A DNA stretch of 64,000 bases from Tunturiibacter gelidiferens. GTDB taxonomy: Bacteria; Acidobacteriota; Terriglobia; Terriglobales; Acidobacteriaceae. The position numbers were made by a program, and so were the translations under genes. The DNA is taken from the NCBI RefSeq assembly GCF_014201335.1, contig NZ_JACHEB010000013.1:62001-126000 (forward strand). The letters run 5' to 3'. This document shows, piece by piece, positions 28,345-39,400 of this stretch. Position 1 is the first letter of the stretch. The number at the start of each line of letters is the position of its first letter. The notes under the pieces were generated by a model. That model did not search any database, was not told the origin of the DNA, and worked only from the letters and a program-made list of their open reading frames with translations.

Positions 28345-29232
28345 ATGGAATTCCGTCACATCCGCTCATTCTTGTCTGTCGCCGACACTCTGCATTTCGG
28401 CCGAAGCGCTCGGCTCCTCAACTTGAGCCAACCGGCACTTAGCCTTCAAATCAAAGCCCTTGAGGACGAATTGGGTATCCGACTCCTAAGTCGGAACCGA
28501 CAGGGCACGGTGCTTACAGAGGCTGGACAGGCGTTTCGGGAAGACGCGGCGGTCGCTCTGGAAAAACTTGAATTTGCCAAGAGGAAAGCTCAGTGGGCGT
28601 CAGCAGGCAAACTCGGCCATATTCGCATCGGTTTTATATCAACTGCCGGTTTTGAGATCGTCCCGAACTTGATGCGACGCTTTCGGAAGAGCTATCCAGA
28701 TGTTGAATTTTCCATAAGAAACATCTTGACCGGCGCTCAACTGGAAATGATCGACGATGGTCTGTTAGACGTAGGCTTTCTTCGTCTTCCCATTGAAAAT
28801 CGCAAAGGGATCGAGGTGACAACGGTTCACAGGGAACCATTTGTCGCGATCTTACCTTCATGGCACTCGCTTTCCGCCAAGAAAGAGATTCGTCTGCGCG
28901 AACTCAAAGGGAATCCATTTGTCATGTATGCGCGGGAGCACGCTCCTGGATTCCATGATCTTTTGAGTGGAATTCTGAGCAGCGCTGGAGTCGTCCCTAA
29001 AGTGGTCCAAACAGCAGGAGAGATGCCTACACTCATCTCCCTCGTCGATGCCGGTGTGGGCGTCTCGATTATCCCAGCATCTGCCGCAAAAAGAATCGTC
29101 TCTAAGGTGGCCGTGTGTGCAATTGCGGATCAACTGCCGGAATCCGAGATTGGCTTGGCCCTCGCACGTCATAACAGTGCAGCAGTTGTACGCCGATTTT
29201 GTGAATTCGCTCGGACGTCGCTGGAGCATTAG
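28345..29232 (+). CDS. mdcR: LysR-family regulator of the malonate operon
   Basis: A 295-residue LysR protein. The helix-turn-helix occupies residues ~3-60 (FRHIRSFLSVADTLHFGRSA, LNLSQPALSLQIKALEDELG, LLSRNRQGTVLTEAGQ). A periplasmic-binding-like effector domain follows (LGHIRIGFISTAGFEIVPNL; SLVDAGVGVSIIPAS). It is divergent from mdcA with an inverted repeat between them, exactly the mdcR arrangement of Klebsiella, so activation by malonate is likely. Confidence 0.88.
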   Translation: MEFRHIRSFLSVADTLHFGRSARLLNLSQPALSLQIKALEDELGIRLLSRNRQGTVLTEAGQAFREDAAVALEKLEFAKRKAQWASAGKLGHIRIGFISTAGFEIVPNLMRRFRKSYPDVEFSIRNILTGAQLEMIDDGLLDVGFLRLPIENRKGIEVTTVHREPFVAILPSWHSLSAKKEIRLRELKGNPFVMYAREHAPGFHDLLSGILSSAGVVPKVVQTAGEMPTLISLVDAGVGVSIIPASAAKRIVSKVAVCAIADQLPESEIGLALARHNSAAVVRRFCEFARTSLEH

Positions 29233-29598
29233 TGTTCAGGTGAACGGGTGGCGACAGTAATCATAGTGTCTTCGCTGCCTCACTCTTCCGTCAGATACTC
29301 GCGATTGACATCGTTCGAACTTAATTCCGTTCTCTTCAAGATGGGGGTGTCTTGCGCATTTCGCAAGACACGACCCAATGTCTTCGATTCCAATTGCCCC
29401 GCAGGCCGCCACAACCTTGATTAGCGGCACCTATCACGGTCATAAGAACAAATCAGCGTCGCAAATCGCGCTCCGAGAGTCCAACGTTGCGTAAGGACAG
29501 AAACACATCCTCTGGATGACAGCCTCAACCAGCTGTGACGGTTCTTGGTCTTTGAAACGCACCGCAGAACTTAACAAGAAAGGAAACAGCGGTTAAGT
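29233..29598. other. Intergenic, no supported gene
   Basis: The stretch after mdcR holds only a 64-codon minus-strand frame (29236-29430) with no recognisable family. A ribosome-site-like AAGAAAGGAAA precedes the next gene near 29,575-29,585. Confidence 0.5.
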
Positions 29599-30372
29599 AT
29601 GTTCAATCGATTCGCCGTATTTACCACAGTGTTGTGTGCTGCCCTATCGAGCACACAAAACCTGCAGGCACAGCAGTCCGAAGTGAAAAATATCGTCCTC
29701 GTCCACGGTGCCTGGGCGGACGGTTCGGGCTGGAGGGGTGTTTACGACAACCTTGTCAAGGATGGCTTCAAAGTCAGCATCGTTCAAGAGCCGGAGACGT
29801 CCTTCCATGATGGTGTGACCGCCGTGAAGCGCGTCCTCGCACTGCAAGCCGGACCGAGCATCCTTGTCGCGCACAGCTATGGGGGAGCCGTAATTACAGA
29901 AGCGGGCACGGATCCATCGGTTGCCGGATTGGTGTATGTTGCAGCGCACATGCCAGACGCTGGAGAGAACGAAGCGGACGACGGAAAGCGATTCCCGAGC
30001 GACCTCAGCAAGTCTGGTGCGATAAAGAAGACGGCAGATGGTTTTACGTACCTCGATCCCACCCAGTTCCATGAGTACTTTGCAGCCGATCTTTCTGTGG
30101 AGCAGGCCGCTTTCATGGCGCGGTCGCAGGTACCGAATGCCGCGGATAATTTCAAGGCAGTAATCACCACGCCTGCATGGAGAGAAAAACCGAGTTGGAT
30201 GGTCGTCGCGGGGGCGGATAGAAAGATCAACCCCGACCTCGAACGGTTTTATGCCAAGCGAGCTCATAGCCACACGGTAGAAGTCGCAGGCGCCAGCCAT
30301 TCAGTCTACGTCTCGCATTCGAAGGAAGTTGCTGCTGTGATCGAAGAAGCAGCACGTGCGATATCGAAGTAA
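29599..30372 (+). CDS. Secreted alpha/beta hydrolase (esterase-like)
   Basis: A 257-residue protein with a signal peptide (FAVFTTVLCAALSSTQNLQA). The hydrolase core begins NIVLVHGAWADGSGWRGVYD, has the nucleophile elbow AHSYGG with Ser93, and the catalytic histidine in GASHSVYVS near the C-terminus. This is the EstC/hydroxynitrile-lyase-like subgroup common in soil bacteria. The physiological ester is unknown. It is followed after 40 bases by an azoreductase on the same strand. Confidence 0.87.
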   Translation: MFNRFAVFTTVLCAALSSTQNLQAQQSEVKNIVLVHGAWADGSGWRGVYDNLVKDGFKVSIVQEPETSFHDGVTAVKRVLALQAGPSILVAHSYGGAVITEAGTDPSVAGLVYVAAHMPDAGENEADDGKRFPSDLSKSGAIKKTADGFTYLDPTQFHEYFAADLSVEQAAFMARSQVPNAADNFKAVITTPAWREKPSWMVVAGADRKINPDLERFYAKRAHSHTVEVAGASHSVYVSHSKEVAAVIEEAARAISK

Positions 30373-30411
30373 CTCGGACTCCACACGGAGTCCCACACCC
30401 GGAGGGAGCAA

Positions 30412-31050
30412 GTGAAACTTCTCGAAATTCAGTCGTCACCAAGAGGCGAATCTTCCGATTCGATCAGCCTCACCAAATCATTCATCGAGGCATGCAAATT
30501 CGACAACACCTCGATCGTTGTGGATACGTTGAACGTCTGGCATGAACGGCTACCAGAGTTCGACTACGAGGCAATTGGAGCGAAGTACAAAGCAGTGAAG
30601 CACGAAACGATGACTGAGGCAGAGTCCAACGTATGGGAGCGTATTCAATCGTTGATCCAGCGCTTTCAGAACGCCGATCGAATCGTCTTAGGAACTCCAA
30701 TGTGGAACTTCGGCCTGCCTTACAAGCTCAAACAATTGATTGATCTCGTATCGCAGCGAAACTATCTGTTTACCTACGACGGCAAACAGTACGGCCCTAT
30801 CTTGAATGTGGAAAAGGCAATCGTCGTCTATACACGCGGTTCACGTTTTCTGGAGGGTACTCCGATACCGCCGTCGCGATTCGATCACCAAGCAACCTAT
30901 TTGGACTTTTGGTTGCAGCTTGTAGGTGTTCGAGATCTTCGGACCGTGATTGTTGACAACGCGTGGAATCGAGATCGTCAGGAATCAGAAGTGAGCCTGG
31001 CAAAGGGCAAAGAGACTCTGGAACAATTGGTTGGGTGGTTTCTTAGCTAG
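30412..31050 (+). CDS. azoR: FMN-dependent NADH-azoreductase
   Basis: GTG at 30412 follows a strong GGAGGGAG site. The 212-residue flavodoxin-like protein shows the AzoR motifs SSPRGESSDSISLTKSFIEA (phosphate loop), GTPMWNFGLPYKLKQLIDLV and VVYTRGSRF. Such enzymes reduce quinones and azo bonds by two-electron transfer from NADH. It likely protects against electrophilic quinones alongside the neighbouring hydrolase. Confidence 0.9.
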   Translation: MKLLEIQSSPRGESSDSISLTKSFIEACKFDNTSIVVDTLNVWHERLPEFDYEAIGAKYKAVKHETMTEAESNVWERIQSLIQRFQNADRIVLGTPMWNFGLPYKLKQLIDLVSQRNYLFTYDGKQYGPILNVEKAIVVYTRGSRFLEGTPIPPSRFDHQATYLDFWLQLVGVRDLRTVIVDNAWNRDRQESEVSLAKGKETLEQLVGWFLS

Positions 31051-31133
31051 TAGCAGGCCTCAGCCGTACGCGGCGGCTCAAGGTTGTATGAGCGGCGTGA
31101 CTCGTATCCAACCCAGGTGGAATTAGGAGTCTT

Positions 31134-32174
31134 ATGGAAACATTAACAAGACCGGACGAGCACGCCCCCACCAATCCGCCAGCGATCGCTTTTAGCTCAG
31201 TTATGGGTATCTGCGGTCTCGGGCTGTCCTGGCGCGCGGCAGGTCACGTGCTCGGCGCTCCACGCGCGATTGGCGAGTGGTTGATCGCGGTCGGCGTAAT
31301 GCTCTTCATCGCCCTCTCCGCCTTGTACGGCATCAAGACAGTACGCGATCCAAGCATTGTAGTCGCGGAATTTCGGGATCCCAGGTCGGCCAGCAACTTC
31401 GCCTGTATCACGGTCGCGGTCGTGATTGTTGCTGCTGCCATCCTTCCCCAAGCGCCATCTGCGGCACTGTTCCTTTGGGCATTAGGCACAGGCGGTCAGC
31501 TTGTGCTCTTCCTGACCCTCGTGGGGCGATGGATTGCTGAGCCTACTGAAATTCTGCACGCCACGCCGGCTTGGCTGGTTCCAATCGTCGGCAATGTGAC
31601 TGCTACTTTGCCGGGTGTGCCACTTGGGTTTCACGAGACGTCCTGGTTTTTGCTAACCGTTGGACTTGTCTCCTGGATCGCCTTCCTGCCCCTGTTGCTT
31701 CACCGGCTTATCTTCTGTGAGGACAAGTTGCCGCAGCGTCTCTCCCCGAGCTTAGCGATCTTTGTCGCCTCGCCCGCGGTCGGGTGTCTGTCCTGGCTGC
31801 AACTTACGGGCCGCGTGGACGCGGTCTATCGGTTCATCTTGTTCACGGCCCTGTTTTTCGCCCTGCTTGTGTTGCGCTTATGGCAGCTTGCGGTGCGAGC
31901 ACTTCCTGTATCGGTCGCCTGGTGGGCTTACACCTTTCCCAGTGCGGCGCTCGCTTCTGCTCTGATTCGTTATTGCCAGCATGTTCCAGGGGTTGGCGAG
32001 AGACTTCTAGCGTGGGCCGGTCTCGCATTGACCACGATCGCTGTAGCCGGCGTGGGACTTATTTCATTGAGAAGCTGCTCACTGAGATTGTGGCTTTCGG
32101 TCCGGGGCCGGCCTGATCATTCAGCAGATCCACCGGGTTCTGCTCGAACATCTAACGCTGTATCGAGCAAGTGA
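31134..32174 (+). CDS. TDT-family (SLAC1/TehA) permease
   Basis: A 346-residue membrane protein with about ten hydrophobic helices. The start GICGLGLSWRAAGHVLGAPR and the segments WALGTGGQLVLFLTLVGRW and HATPAWLVPIVGNVTATLPG match the tellurite-resistance/dicarboxylate transporter (TDT) family, whose members include TehA, SLAC1 and malic acid carriers. It could move a small anion through the inner membrane. Given its island position downstream of the malonate operon, an organic-acid role is possible but unproven. A TAGGAG site precedes the ATG. Confidence 0.85.
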   Translation: METLTRPDEHAPTNPPAIAFSSVMGICGLGLSWRAAGHVLGAPRAIGEWLIAVGVMLFIALSALYGIKTVRDPSIVVAEFRDPRSASNFACITVAVVIVAAAILPQAPSAALFLWALGTGGQLVLFLTLVGRWIAEPTEILHATPAWLVPIVGNVTATLPGVPLGFHETSWFLLTVGLVSWIAFLPLLLHRLIFCEDKLPQRLSPSLAIFVASPAVGCLSWLQLTGRVDAVYRFILFTALFFALLVLRLWQLAVRALPVSVAWWAYTFPSAALASALIRYCQHVPGVGERLLAWAGLALTTIAVAGVGLISLRSCSLRLWLSVRGRPDHSADPPGSARTSNAVSSK

Positions 32175-33021
32175 GGAAACCGTGCTCAACCGGCATGGGG
32201 GCAGCTCAAGAAAGGTAAGGTTCCGTACGCTTGTCTTTGAATCTGTGGCTGATCGTTCGTGCTTGGATCTGAGGGATTTAGCTTAGCTGCGGAGTTGGTC
32301 CCATGGCAGTGGATAGGAGAGCATGGACAGACGAAGATTTATCGTGCGAAGTGCAGGGGCGCTGGCGACGATCGGGCTGGGGGATCGGAGGTCGCGAAGC
32401 AGCTGGAATCGCGATACGGGGCGCAAGCAAGTGTCAACCCGAGTGCCGGAGAACGCGAGATGGCTCGTATGGCTGTGACAGGGTTCGCGGAACACGTCCT
32501 CGCGGGCAAATCTCCGACAAGCAGGAAGCTTCTCGCTCGCTAAGATGACGAGGAGAACTTTTCTCTGAAGAAGCTTCGTCGTCGTAGCCAATATCTCGGG
32601 TACAGACGTCAGTTCGCACTAATTTCGGCAAGCTACGCTAAATTACAGGTAGGAATGGGTTTAGCTGGTTCGCTAATTACGCTCGATTACGCTTATTATC
32701 ATAGACATACGGTATCTCCGGAACTCAAAATCCGTCAAAAGCAATTCCATGGGGGTTCGATTCCCATCCCGGCACCAAGTATCCGATTTGTTTTCAATGA
32801 TTTGAGATCAGGGAAGCGACCCGAACTGAGTTCGTCGCGATGCAAATACGGTGCAGTCAGCATCTTATTTATTTTTATTTGAATAACTTGCGTAATTTGG
32901 TGCGTTTCCGCCCACTCGCTAATATAAGGGGTGCGCAACGGACTATCGGCTTCACGAAAAATATGTTGCGCTTAAAACGAGGGTTCTAGTTAAACAAGCA
33001 GGCCGGTGTATCTTAGGTAGC
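32175..33021. other. Intergenic with gene debris and att copy 2
   Basis: This stretch has no intact gene. At 32,322 a frame opens MDRRRFIVRSAGALATIGLG, which looks like a Tat signal peptide, but it ends after about 50 codons, so it is probably a severed gene start. The sequence TCGGGTACAG near 32,597 and the tRNA-like copy at 32,723-32,777 mark an old integration end. Confidence 0.55.
32723..32777 (+). repeat. tRNA-Leu 3'-half copy, probable att copy 2
   Basis: ACTCAAAATCCG, then GGGGGTTCGA and CCCGGCACCA, repeat the order of the tRNA-Leu 3' half over 55 bases, with divergence in the variable arm. TCATAGACATAC lies 24 bases before it, and a near-identical TCATAGACCTAC lies 26 bases before copy 3, so copies 2 and 3 share flanks that the intact tRNA lacks. 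Confidence 0.7.
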
Positions 33022-36000
33022 TCATTTCCCGTTTGGAGGTACGGGTGACCAGTGATAGCTTGCGATCAATTTTCCGTCAGTTCCCACCAAAAAGAGAGCC
33101 GCCCGTCCAGCGGCCAACTGACCCGAAAACTCTTTCCCGCTCCGGACATCTCGAAACACAACAACGCGCTCTCGTGTTTCGGATGTAAGAACATAAAGGG
33201 TGGCGTCCAGATAAGACGTCGGACAGATCAAAATCCCTGGATCGTTCTGAGCAATTGTGTAGGACGGCGAAACCTTCGCCTTCTGCATCGCATAAGAGTA
33301 TACGCGACCGAGCGCTTGTAGATTTCCGCCAAGCTCCAACGGAAGGGAAGAGAAGAGTATGGTCCCCTTTCCGAGCGGCACCTCGTCCCAATCTTGTCCA
33401 TCGTCGAGCCTCGCATTCATCAGCACGGTCGTTAGTTGACCGCCGAAGCTGTAGAGATCGTCGCCGCCCGGCCAACGCACTCTCTGCTCCCTCAGACCCA
33501 GCGGCTCCGTGGTGTAGTGCAAGCCAACTTCGTCTTGACGATGGGTGGGATGAAGATGAGCATCGCCATCAAACGGTCCCGTGACCAGCAACGTTGCCCC
33601 TTCCCGTACTTTTTGTTCTATGACGCTCCATGCCTGTTCCGTGAGACCCATCGGCGAGGGAAGCAAGATGAGTTTTGGATCTCCCAGCTTGTCGATCTGA
33701 TACTCACCGACGGCATACGCTTGCCCGTGAGCCTGTTGATAAAGGGCACGAACAGCGGTTTGTTGAGCCTCGAGCGCATACGAGTTCAGAACGGACATCT
33801 GCATGGATTGGGGAAGGACGAGCGCGATTTGCGGTGGAATTAGGGCGGTTGCATGGGGGGACGCCGCCTCGCTAAACCGTCCCAGATCGCGCATCATGTT
33901 TTCCCAGATCTTGGCCGATCCGTCGCTGCGGTGCATGCCAAAGTCCACCTCTCTCGCCCAATCCCACTGCATGGCTCCGCTGCTACCGTCGGCAAATCCA
34001 AGTGCCCACTTGCGCTCCGTCAAGCCAACTCCTGTGAGCTCGTCGTAGCGCCATGTTCCATCTGGTGTCCACGCCGGCTGATAGCCCGTCTCTCCGGTGA
34101 TATTCGGCATGCCGGGAAGTTTTGCGACGACGGAGTCCCAAAGCAACGCATCATCGCGCCAGTAAGTATGGTTTGTCGTAAACGAAACTCCGGCGTCGGC
34201 ATAGAACTGATTGAGGACGCGATCAGTGACGCCACCTTCGTCCTGCCCAACATCAATCAGTTGGGTGCTTCCTGTTTTTCGAATGGTAGAGACAAGCGAT
34301 CTTACCCAACTGCTGAAGGAGTCCTGTGCGAAGAGGTTGTAGTCGAGCGCTCGGACCTGCGCTTGATTTCCGTATCTCTCATAGGTCGTGTCTGCTATCG
34401 ATGGAAGCGGGATATTGTCGAACGCTCCAAGCTGCTCTGGTGTGACCGACCAGGCGTCTGCCAGCGCTGAGAGAGTTGCATAGTGTTGTCGAAGCCAACT
34501 GTGCCATGCGGCGATCTCATCGGGATCGTTGTTCGGATAGTTTCCCTTGAAGATATGGCTTGGATTGGAGAAGCTAGGCTCGTTGATCAGATCCCAGGAG
34601 AGCCAGGGAACATCGCGAAAACGCTCCACGACCGAGCGGACATACGCTTGCTGAGCGCGCACGGAATCTGTGTTGAGGAATGGATTGGGAGCCGTAGCGG
34701 TACTGTTGTCCTGCCTCTGGTTCCCCGACTTTGGCGAGAATGCGAAGAATGTGAAATTGACTGCGATCTTGTGTCGCTGCGCGGAGAGCAGATACGCTTC
34801 AAGATTGCGTAGAAAGCGCTCATTTGCGCCTCCGAGATCGCCATCGATAAACCTGGCATTAGGCATCCACACACCAGTTCTTACGAAACTAACACCGTGT
34901 GCCTCCATCTCTGCGAAGTCGCGCTCCCATACCGCGGCATTTCGTGGGCCCGAGAAGTCCCAGCCATTCTCTTCTGTAGTGAAGTAGTTCGTCCCGACCG
35001 GAAAGAAAGGCACTCCATCTTTTGTCAAAAAGTCGCCGTGCACTCCCAAGGAGGGACCGCCTTGCAACGCATCTGGAGGCGACACCCATACGCCGTTCTG
35101 GTAGAACTCGCGAAGCTGCTGATGCTGAGTGTAAGTAGCCGAGATTTGATAGAAGCCGGGAGCAAGCGGCGTATGAAAGGAGACGGGCATCTCGATGATG
35201 TCCGCTTCGGAAAGATGAAGCGTAGCAGATTCGATAGCCTTGCCGTTCGATAGGAGTTCCACTTTTGCCTCACCATCTTCTAGGTTCGCGGCGTGGCGAT
35301 GAAGATGCAAGCTCAGCTGCGGCGACTCTCCAGGACGTAGCAGAGAGAAGAGAGATTCCACGGAGAAATCAGTTGCTCCGTGACGCGCGTAGTCGGCAGA
35401 CTGTCGAATGAGTGCCATCCCGTCAGTACTAGACCAGTAGCCGGGCTCCGGAGTGAAGTCCAATGCAACACTTCGGCTTCCGCGCATTGGGCCGTTCGTA
35501 TGATCGATCACGATCACTGGAGCGGCGACAAGCTGGCCGGCAGAATCTTTCATGTAACCAAGACCGTTCAGGCGACCTTCAACGGCGAAGAAACGCTTCG
35601 CTTTTACCTGGGGCGGAGATCCAAAATTATAGCCCGATCTCCAGGTAAAGAAGGCTTCCACTGGCATCGGAACTTCGTAGACATGGCGCAGTCCGAGCAC
35701 GCGCGCATAGCTATCCTGCGGTCTTGATGCCTCATAGCCCTGAGCGGTCATGCTCACCGGTACATGAAGCGGTTCTCCCCCCAGAAGCAGCAAGTTGCCT
35801 CCAGTTTCGAGATACTTCTGAATAGTCTTCCAGGCATCTGCCGGTACCGCAGAGCCGTACGGTAGAACGAGCAGGTCCGCGTTTAATAGAGTGCTTGGTT
35901 CCTTCAGGACAGAGATGTCTGCGAACACTGGACTCATCTCGCTGAGGGTCGTGCGCAGAGAAGCCTGGTCCACTGGTTCGCTGGCCACAGTAGGAAAGCC

Positions 36001-36081
36001 CGGTTGCCAAAATACAACGGTCTTCGCATGAAGAACACTGGAAAACAACGCAAGAACACAAACTCGAAAGATGCTCTTCAA
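33022..36081 (-). CDS. Secreted clan GH-A glycosidase with GH42-like accessory domains
   Basis: TTG at 36081, six bases after AGGAGG, gives 1019 residues starting with a signal peptide (KSIFRVCVLALFSSVLHA). The frame stays open for 269 codons further upstream, but that part has no protein-like features. Residues ~20-110 resemble a class I glutamine-amidotransferase-like module (LLVLPYGSAVP, GGNLLLLGGEPL). The TIM barrel follows from FFPVGTNYFTTEENGWDF; WDLINEPS holds the probable acid/base Glu and NITGETGYQPAW the probable nucleophile. The C-terminal part (IALVLPQSMQMSVLNSYALE) resembles the trimer domain of GH42 beta-galactosidases. The exact family and substrate are uncertain. Confidence 0.8.
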   Translation of the reverse strand: MKSIFRVCVLALFSSVLHAKTVVFWQPGFPTVASEPVDQASLRTTLSEMSPVFADISVLKEPSTLLNADLLVLPYGSAVPADAWKTIQKYLETGGNLLLLGGEPLHVPVSMTAQGYEASRPQDSYARVLGLRHVYEVPMPVEAFFTWRSGYNFGSPPQVKAKRFFAVEGRLNGLGYMKDSAGQLVAAPVIVIDHTNGPMRGSRSVALDFTPEPGYWSSTDGMALIRQSADYARHGATDFSVESLFSLLRPGESPQLSLHLHRHAANLEDGEAKVELLSNGKAIESATLHLSEADIIEMPVSFHTPLAPGFYQISATYTQHQQLREFYQNGVWVSPPDALQGGPSLGVHGDFLTKDGVPFFPVGTNYFTTEENGWDFSGPRNAAVWERDFAEMEAHGVSFVRTGVWMPNARFIDGDLGGANERFLRNLEAYLLSAQRHKIAVNFTFFAFSPKSGNQRQDNSTATAPNPFLNTDSVRAQQAYVRSVVERFRDVPWLSWDLINEPSFSNPSHIFKGNYPNNDPDEIAAWHSWLRQHYATLSALADAWSVTPEQLGAFDNIPLPSIADTTYERYGNQAQVRALDYNLFAQDSFSSWVRSLVSTIRKTGSTQLIDVGQDEGGVTDRVLNQFYADAGVSFTTNHTYWRDDALLWDSVVAKLPGMPNITGETGYQPAWTPDGTWRYDELTGVGLTERKWALGFADGSSGAMQWDWAREVDFGMHRSDGSAKIWENMMRDLGRFSEAASPHATALIPPQIALVLPQSMQMSVLNSYALEAQQTAVRALYQQAHGQAYAVGEYQIDKLGDPKLILLPSPMGLTEQAWSVIEQKVREGATLLVTGPFDGDAHLHPTHRQDEVGLHYTTEPLGLREQRVRWPGGDDLYSFGGQLTTVLMNARLDDGQDWDEVPLGKGTILFSSLPLELGGNLQALGRVYSYAMQKAKVSPSYTIAQNDPGILICPTSYLDATLYVLTSETRERVVVFRDVRSGKEFSGQLAAGRAALFLVGTDGKLIASYHWSPVPPNGK

Positions 36082-36445
36082 CACCAGCCTCCTGAATACC
36101 GCTCTGCGATGATGCTGTCTTTCACGAGCCAGTTGAGATGGCAGCGCACATGCGCATGTGAAGCATGCGTGTCGTTTATGCGACCATAGCCGCTTGCAGC
36201 GAAATGTAATGGCTATCAAAAGGAGGGCAGACCGGAAGGCTGCCCTGAAGAGATGACTTGACGGCGATCGAGATTGCATCGCTGACCAGCAAACTCGCAA
36301 TGATTGACTAAACGCGACTGAAATGCTTCTGAGACCATAGATTGAATTTTGTTTCTCGAATCGAGTATGGAGTGTGGCTTTGGGATAAGTAGCGATTAGG
36401 CTGGCCCCAAGGGAAATTTTATCGGGGCCAGCCTGCTGCCTAGTT
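36082..36445. other. Intergenic between receptor and glycosidase genes
   Basis: It contains the candidate terminator at 36399-36433 and the ribosome site of the glycosidase (36088-36093). An 11-base palindrome, CTCGAATCGAG, occurs near 36,355. No copy of the TGATATCGATATCA operator is found here. Confidence 0.5.
36399..36433 (-). terminator. Stem-loop after the TonB receptor gene
   Basis: GGCTGGCCCC and GGGGCCAGCC form a perfect 10-base stem with a 15-base loop, 13 bases past the receptor stop. There is no clear U-run, so it may be a weak terminator or a processing and stability element that lowers expression of the downstream glycosidase. Confidence 0.55.
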
Positions 36446-39400
36446 TCAGAAGATGAATTTCGCTGCAAGTTGAACATCGCGTGGATCGCCGTTGGTGCCT
36501 GTAACCTTGCCGAAGTTCGAACCGTCTGTAAAGGTTGCATCCGGAGCTGCGAAGTAGGGATGGTTGAGCGCGTTGAACGCTTCAAGCCTAAGCTGCAGGT
36601 TGTAATGCTCTTTCCCGCCAATGTAAGTGTTTTTGAAGATCGAGAGATCCGCATTGGTAAAGCCCGGATTGCGTACATTCGGCAACGTGCGAGGTGCGTT
36701 GCCAATGACAAACTGGTCTGGGAGTGCAAATGCCGCCGTGTTGAACCACTCACTATTTGTTTGATGAGAGAGCTTAGCACTCCGGAGCACCTGATTTGGG
36801 CGTTGACCTCCCCCAAGGAGACCAGTCTTATCCGACGACAGCGCACCAAGCACCACGGGTGTACCAGTGTTCCAGTTGACAATTCCATCGACCTGGAATC
36901 CGCTGAGCAACACGTTGCCGATTCCGTTCAACCCTGAGAGGAAGTGACGCCCGCGCCCGAACGGCAGCTCATAAGAGAAGCTCGAGACCAGCTGCCGGGA
37001 TACATCATAGGCTGATACCGCGTACTCTCCGTTCGGATTGTATTGATTTGCGAAGGTGGCGCTTTGAGGCCCAAGATAATTTACAGCTGCCGAAGCGGTA
37101 TCTAGGGTCTTCGATCCCGTAAATGCGATTAAGACGGTAAGACCTTGTGAGAACCGTTTGTCGACCTTCACCGTGAGAGCCTGATAGTTCGACTGCTTAT
37201 CCGGTTTGCGCACCGACGATACATTGGAGTACTGCGGAAATGGGCGAAGCAATTGATTCCGGGAGACAGTGGGATTCGAAAGGTTCGAGCCAGCGGTTGT
37301 GATGATTCCGTAGAAGGGGTTCGCGACCTGATCGAACAGATGATCGCCGAGCGTAAGGTAGTTTGTGGTGAGTTGATCGTAGGGCGTACCGGGATCGCCG
37401 TCGGGAAGGAAGAGGCCGCGATTACCAACGTAGCCAACCTCGAGAACGGTGTTGAGCGGCAACGACCTTTGCACGTTGAAGTTCGTCTGGATCGAATATG
37501 GGTTGCGCACGGAACTAAAGAACGAATCCCCTATCGCATTTCCAAGGTAAGTGCCCGGGCCGCCGGCGACACCCTGCGGCAAGCTGAATCCATCTTTGGC
37601 TGGATTGTCCAGGGTCGTGTTGATGGTCTGTTCTTGATCGTGGGTGAAGGAGAAGTTAGTTTGACCCGCAAACCCCTGTGTGCCCGCATCTCCTGTAGTG
37701 CCTGCCGCCTGCAGAGAAGAAGGAGCATAGACGATCCCAAACCCAGCACGGATGACAGTCTTTTCGTTAGCAGAAAACGACGCCCCAACTCGGGGAGCAA
37801 ATCCCTTCCATTGCGTGGGAGCTTGCCTGCGTCCATAGGGTGAACCGGGCTGATCAACGAAGTTTAGCGCTCCGCGGAGATTAGAACATGCCGGACAAAG
37901 GGCAGCCGACACTCCGGTTGCTGAGACCGCTCCTTGAATAGGAGACTGCGCATTGATGTCCCAATAAGAGAACTGATTATGCCTTTCGGTTCGAGGACGT
38001 TCGACATCCCAACGCAGACCAGCGTTGAGCGTAAGTCGGCTGTTCACTTTATAGTCGTCTTGTGCGTACAGAGCGAAGTACGAGGATGCCTGTGCGGTCG
38101 TGATGTCATGCGTTATATATCCGTTCTCCGGCAGCCCAAGCAGGAAGTCTGCAAAACTGTTCCCGTCGGAACTGCCCTGATTGTTATTGAGTTGCGCCTG
38201 CGTCCAGCTTTGTCCAAAGGTGTAACTGCCGGAAGGCTGAGCGTACTGGTGGAAGTTGAGAAACAGTTTGCGAAACTCGCCGCCAAATTTGAGTGAGTTG
38301 CCATGGGTGATCTTGATGATGCTAGCGTTCACATCGTGCGCAAGCGGATTTTCGAGCAATGCAACATAGCCACTCGAACCGAGACTCGAGAAGCCATTGC
38401 CGAAGTTGTAGTTAGGAAAGACCTGAACGTTAGCGACATCAGCAAGGTTTTGCGGGAAACCGAGGCTGGTAAGCGGGAACGACCCTCCGAAGGGTAAGCG
38501 CACTGAAGACGAACGGCTCAAGCCATAGCGAATTTCTCCCAAAAGTGTGGGCGAGAAGGTAAAGGTGTTGTCGTAAGAAAGACTGTAAGAGCCTGAAGTC
38601 GTCGGACCTCCGTATCCTTCAGAGGCAACATTATTAAAGTCGCTGAACGGTACATTGAAGTCCGCGTAATGAGAAAAGCGAACGAAGGTGTGCCAGTTGG
38701 GCGTCCAATTATGATCGATCTTCGTGTCGAAGTGATAGTAGCTGTCAGTGTCGGTTCCGGTGGATGTGAAGTTGTATCCGTTCCCGGCCACATTTGGTTT
38801 TGGATAGTAAGCGAGCGAGCTGATCGCGACTTTGCTAAATCGAGCCGGATCGATCACATTCTTCCTGCCTTGATACGAGAAGGGGGTGCGATTGAAGACC
38901 GTAGCTCCAGTTTTTGGGTCGATTGAGGAGGTTACTGTGGTCGGGTCGTAGATAGTTGAGCCCGAGGCCGAGAAGTCGCCAGCGCGTTCTGCCTCCGTCG
39001 GCACCAGGAAGTTCGCAGTGTCCCCATGAGTGAGATTCGATTTTTCGTAGGCAACGAAGAAAAAGGTACGGTTATGACCGTTGTATACGTGAGGAATAAC
39101 CAATGGACCGCCTAAAGTTCCTCCCTCCTGGTAGCGACTTACTGGCGGCACGTCGCCATTGTTGTAGTAGTTCCGGGCATCAAACACTGAATTTCTCGCA
39201 AAGATGAAGCCCGTGCCGTGAAGCTGGTTGGTGCCGGATTTCGTGATGAGGCTGATGACACCTCCTGAAAATCTCCCATATTCGGCGGGTAGTACGCTCG
39301 TCTGCACGTTGAATTCCTGCACGGAGTCGACGATAGGCGTGTAGGCGCTGGAACTATTGCCGACGTTGTTCTCGGGCAGAATATTCGTTTGTCCGTCCAA

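Noticed and set aside
29236-29430. 64-codon minus-strand frame after mdcR
   Set aside because: It has no ribosome site and matches no family I know; composition is ambiguous.
32259-32543. 94-codon frame overlapping the Tat-like fragment
   Set aside because: It has no start signal or family, and the alternative frame has the clearer Tat-type N-terminus.
36084-36888. Upstream in-frame extension of the clan GH-A glycosidase by 269 codons
   Set aside because: The segment is basic and Ser/Arg-rich with no domain, and a strong AGGAGG with a signal peptide follows it at 36081.
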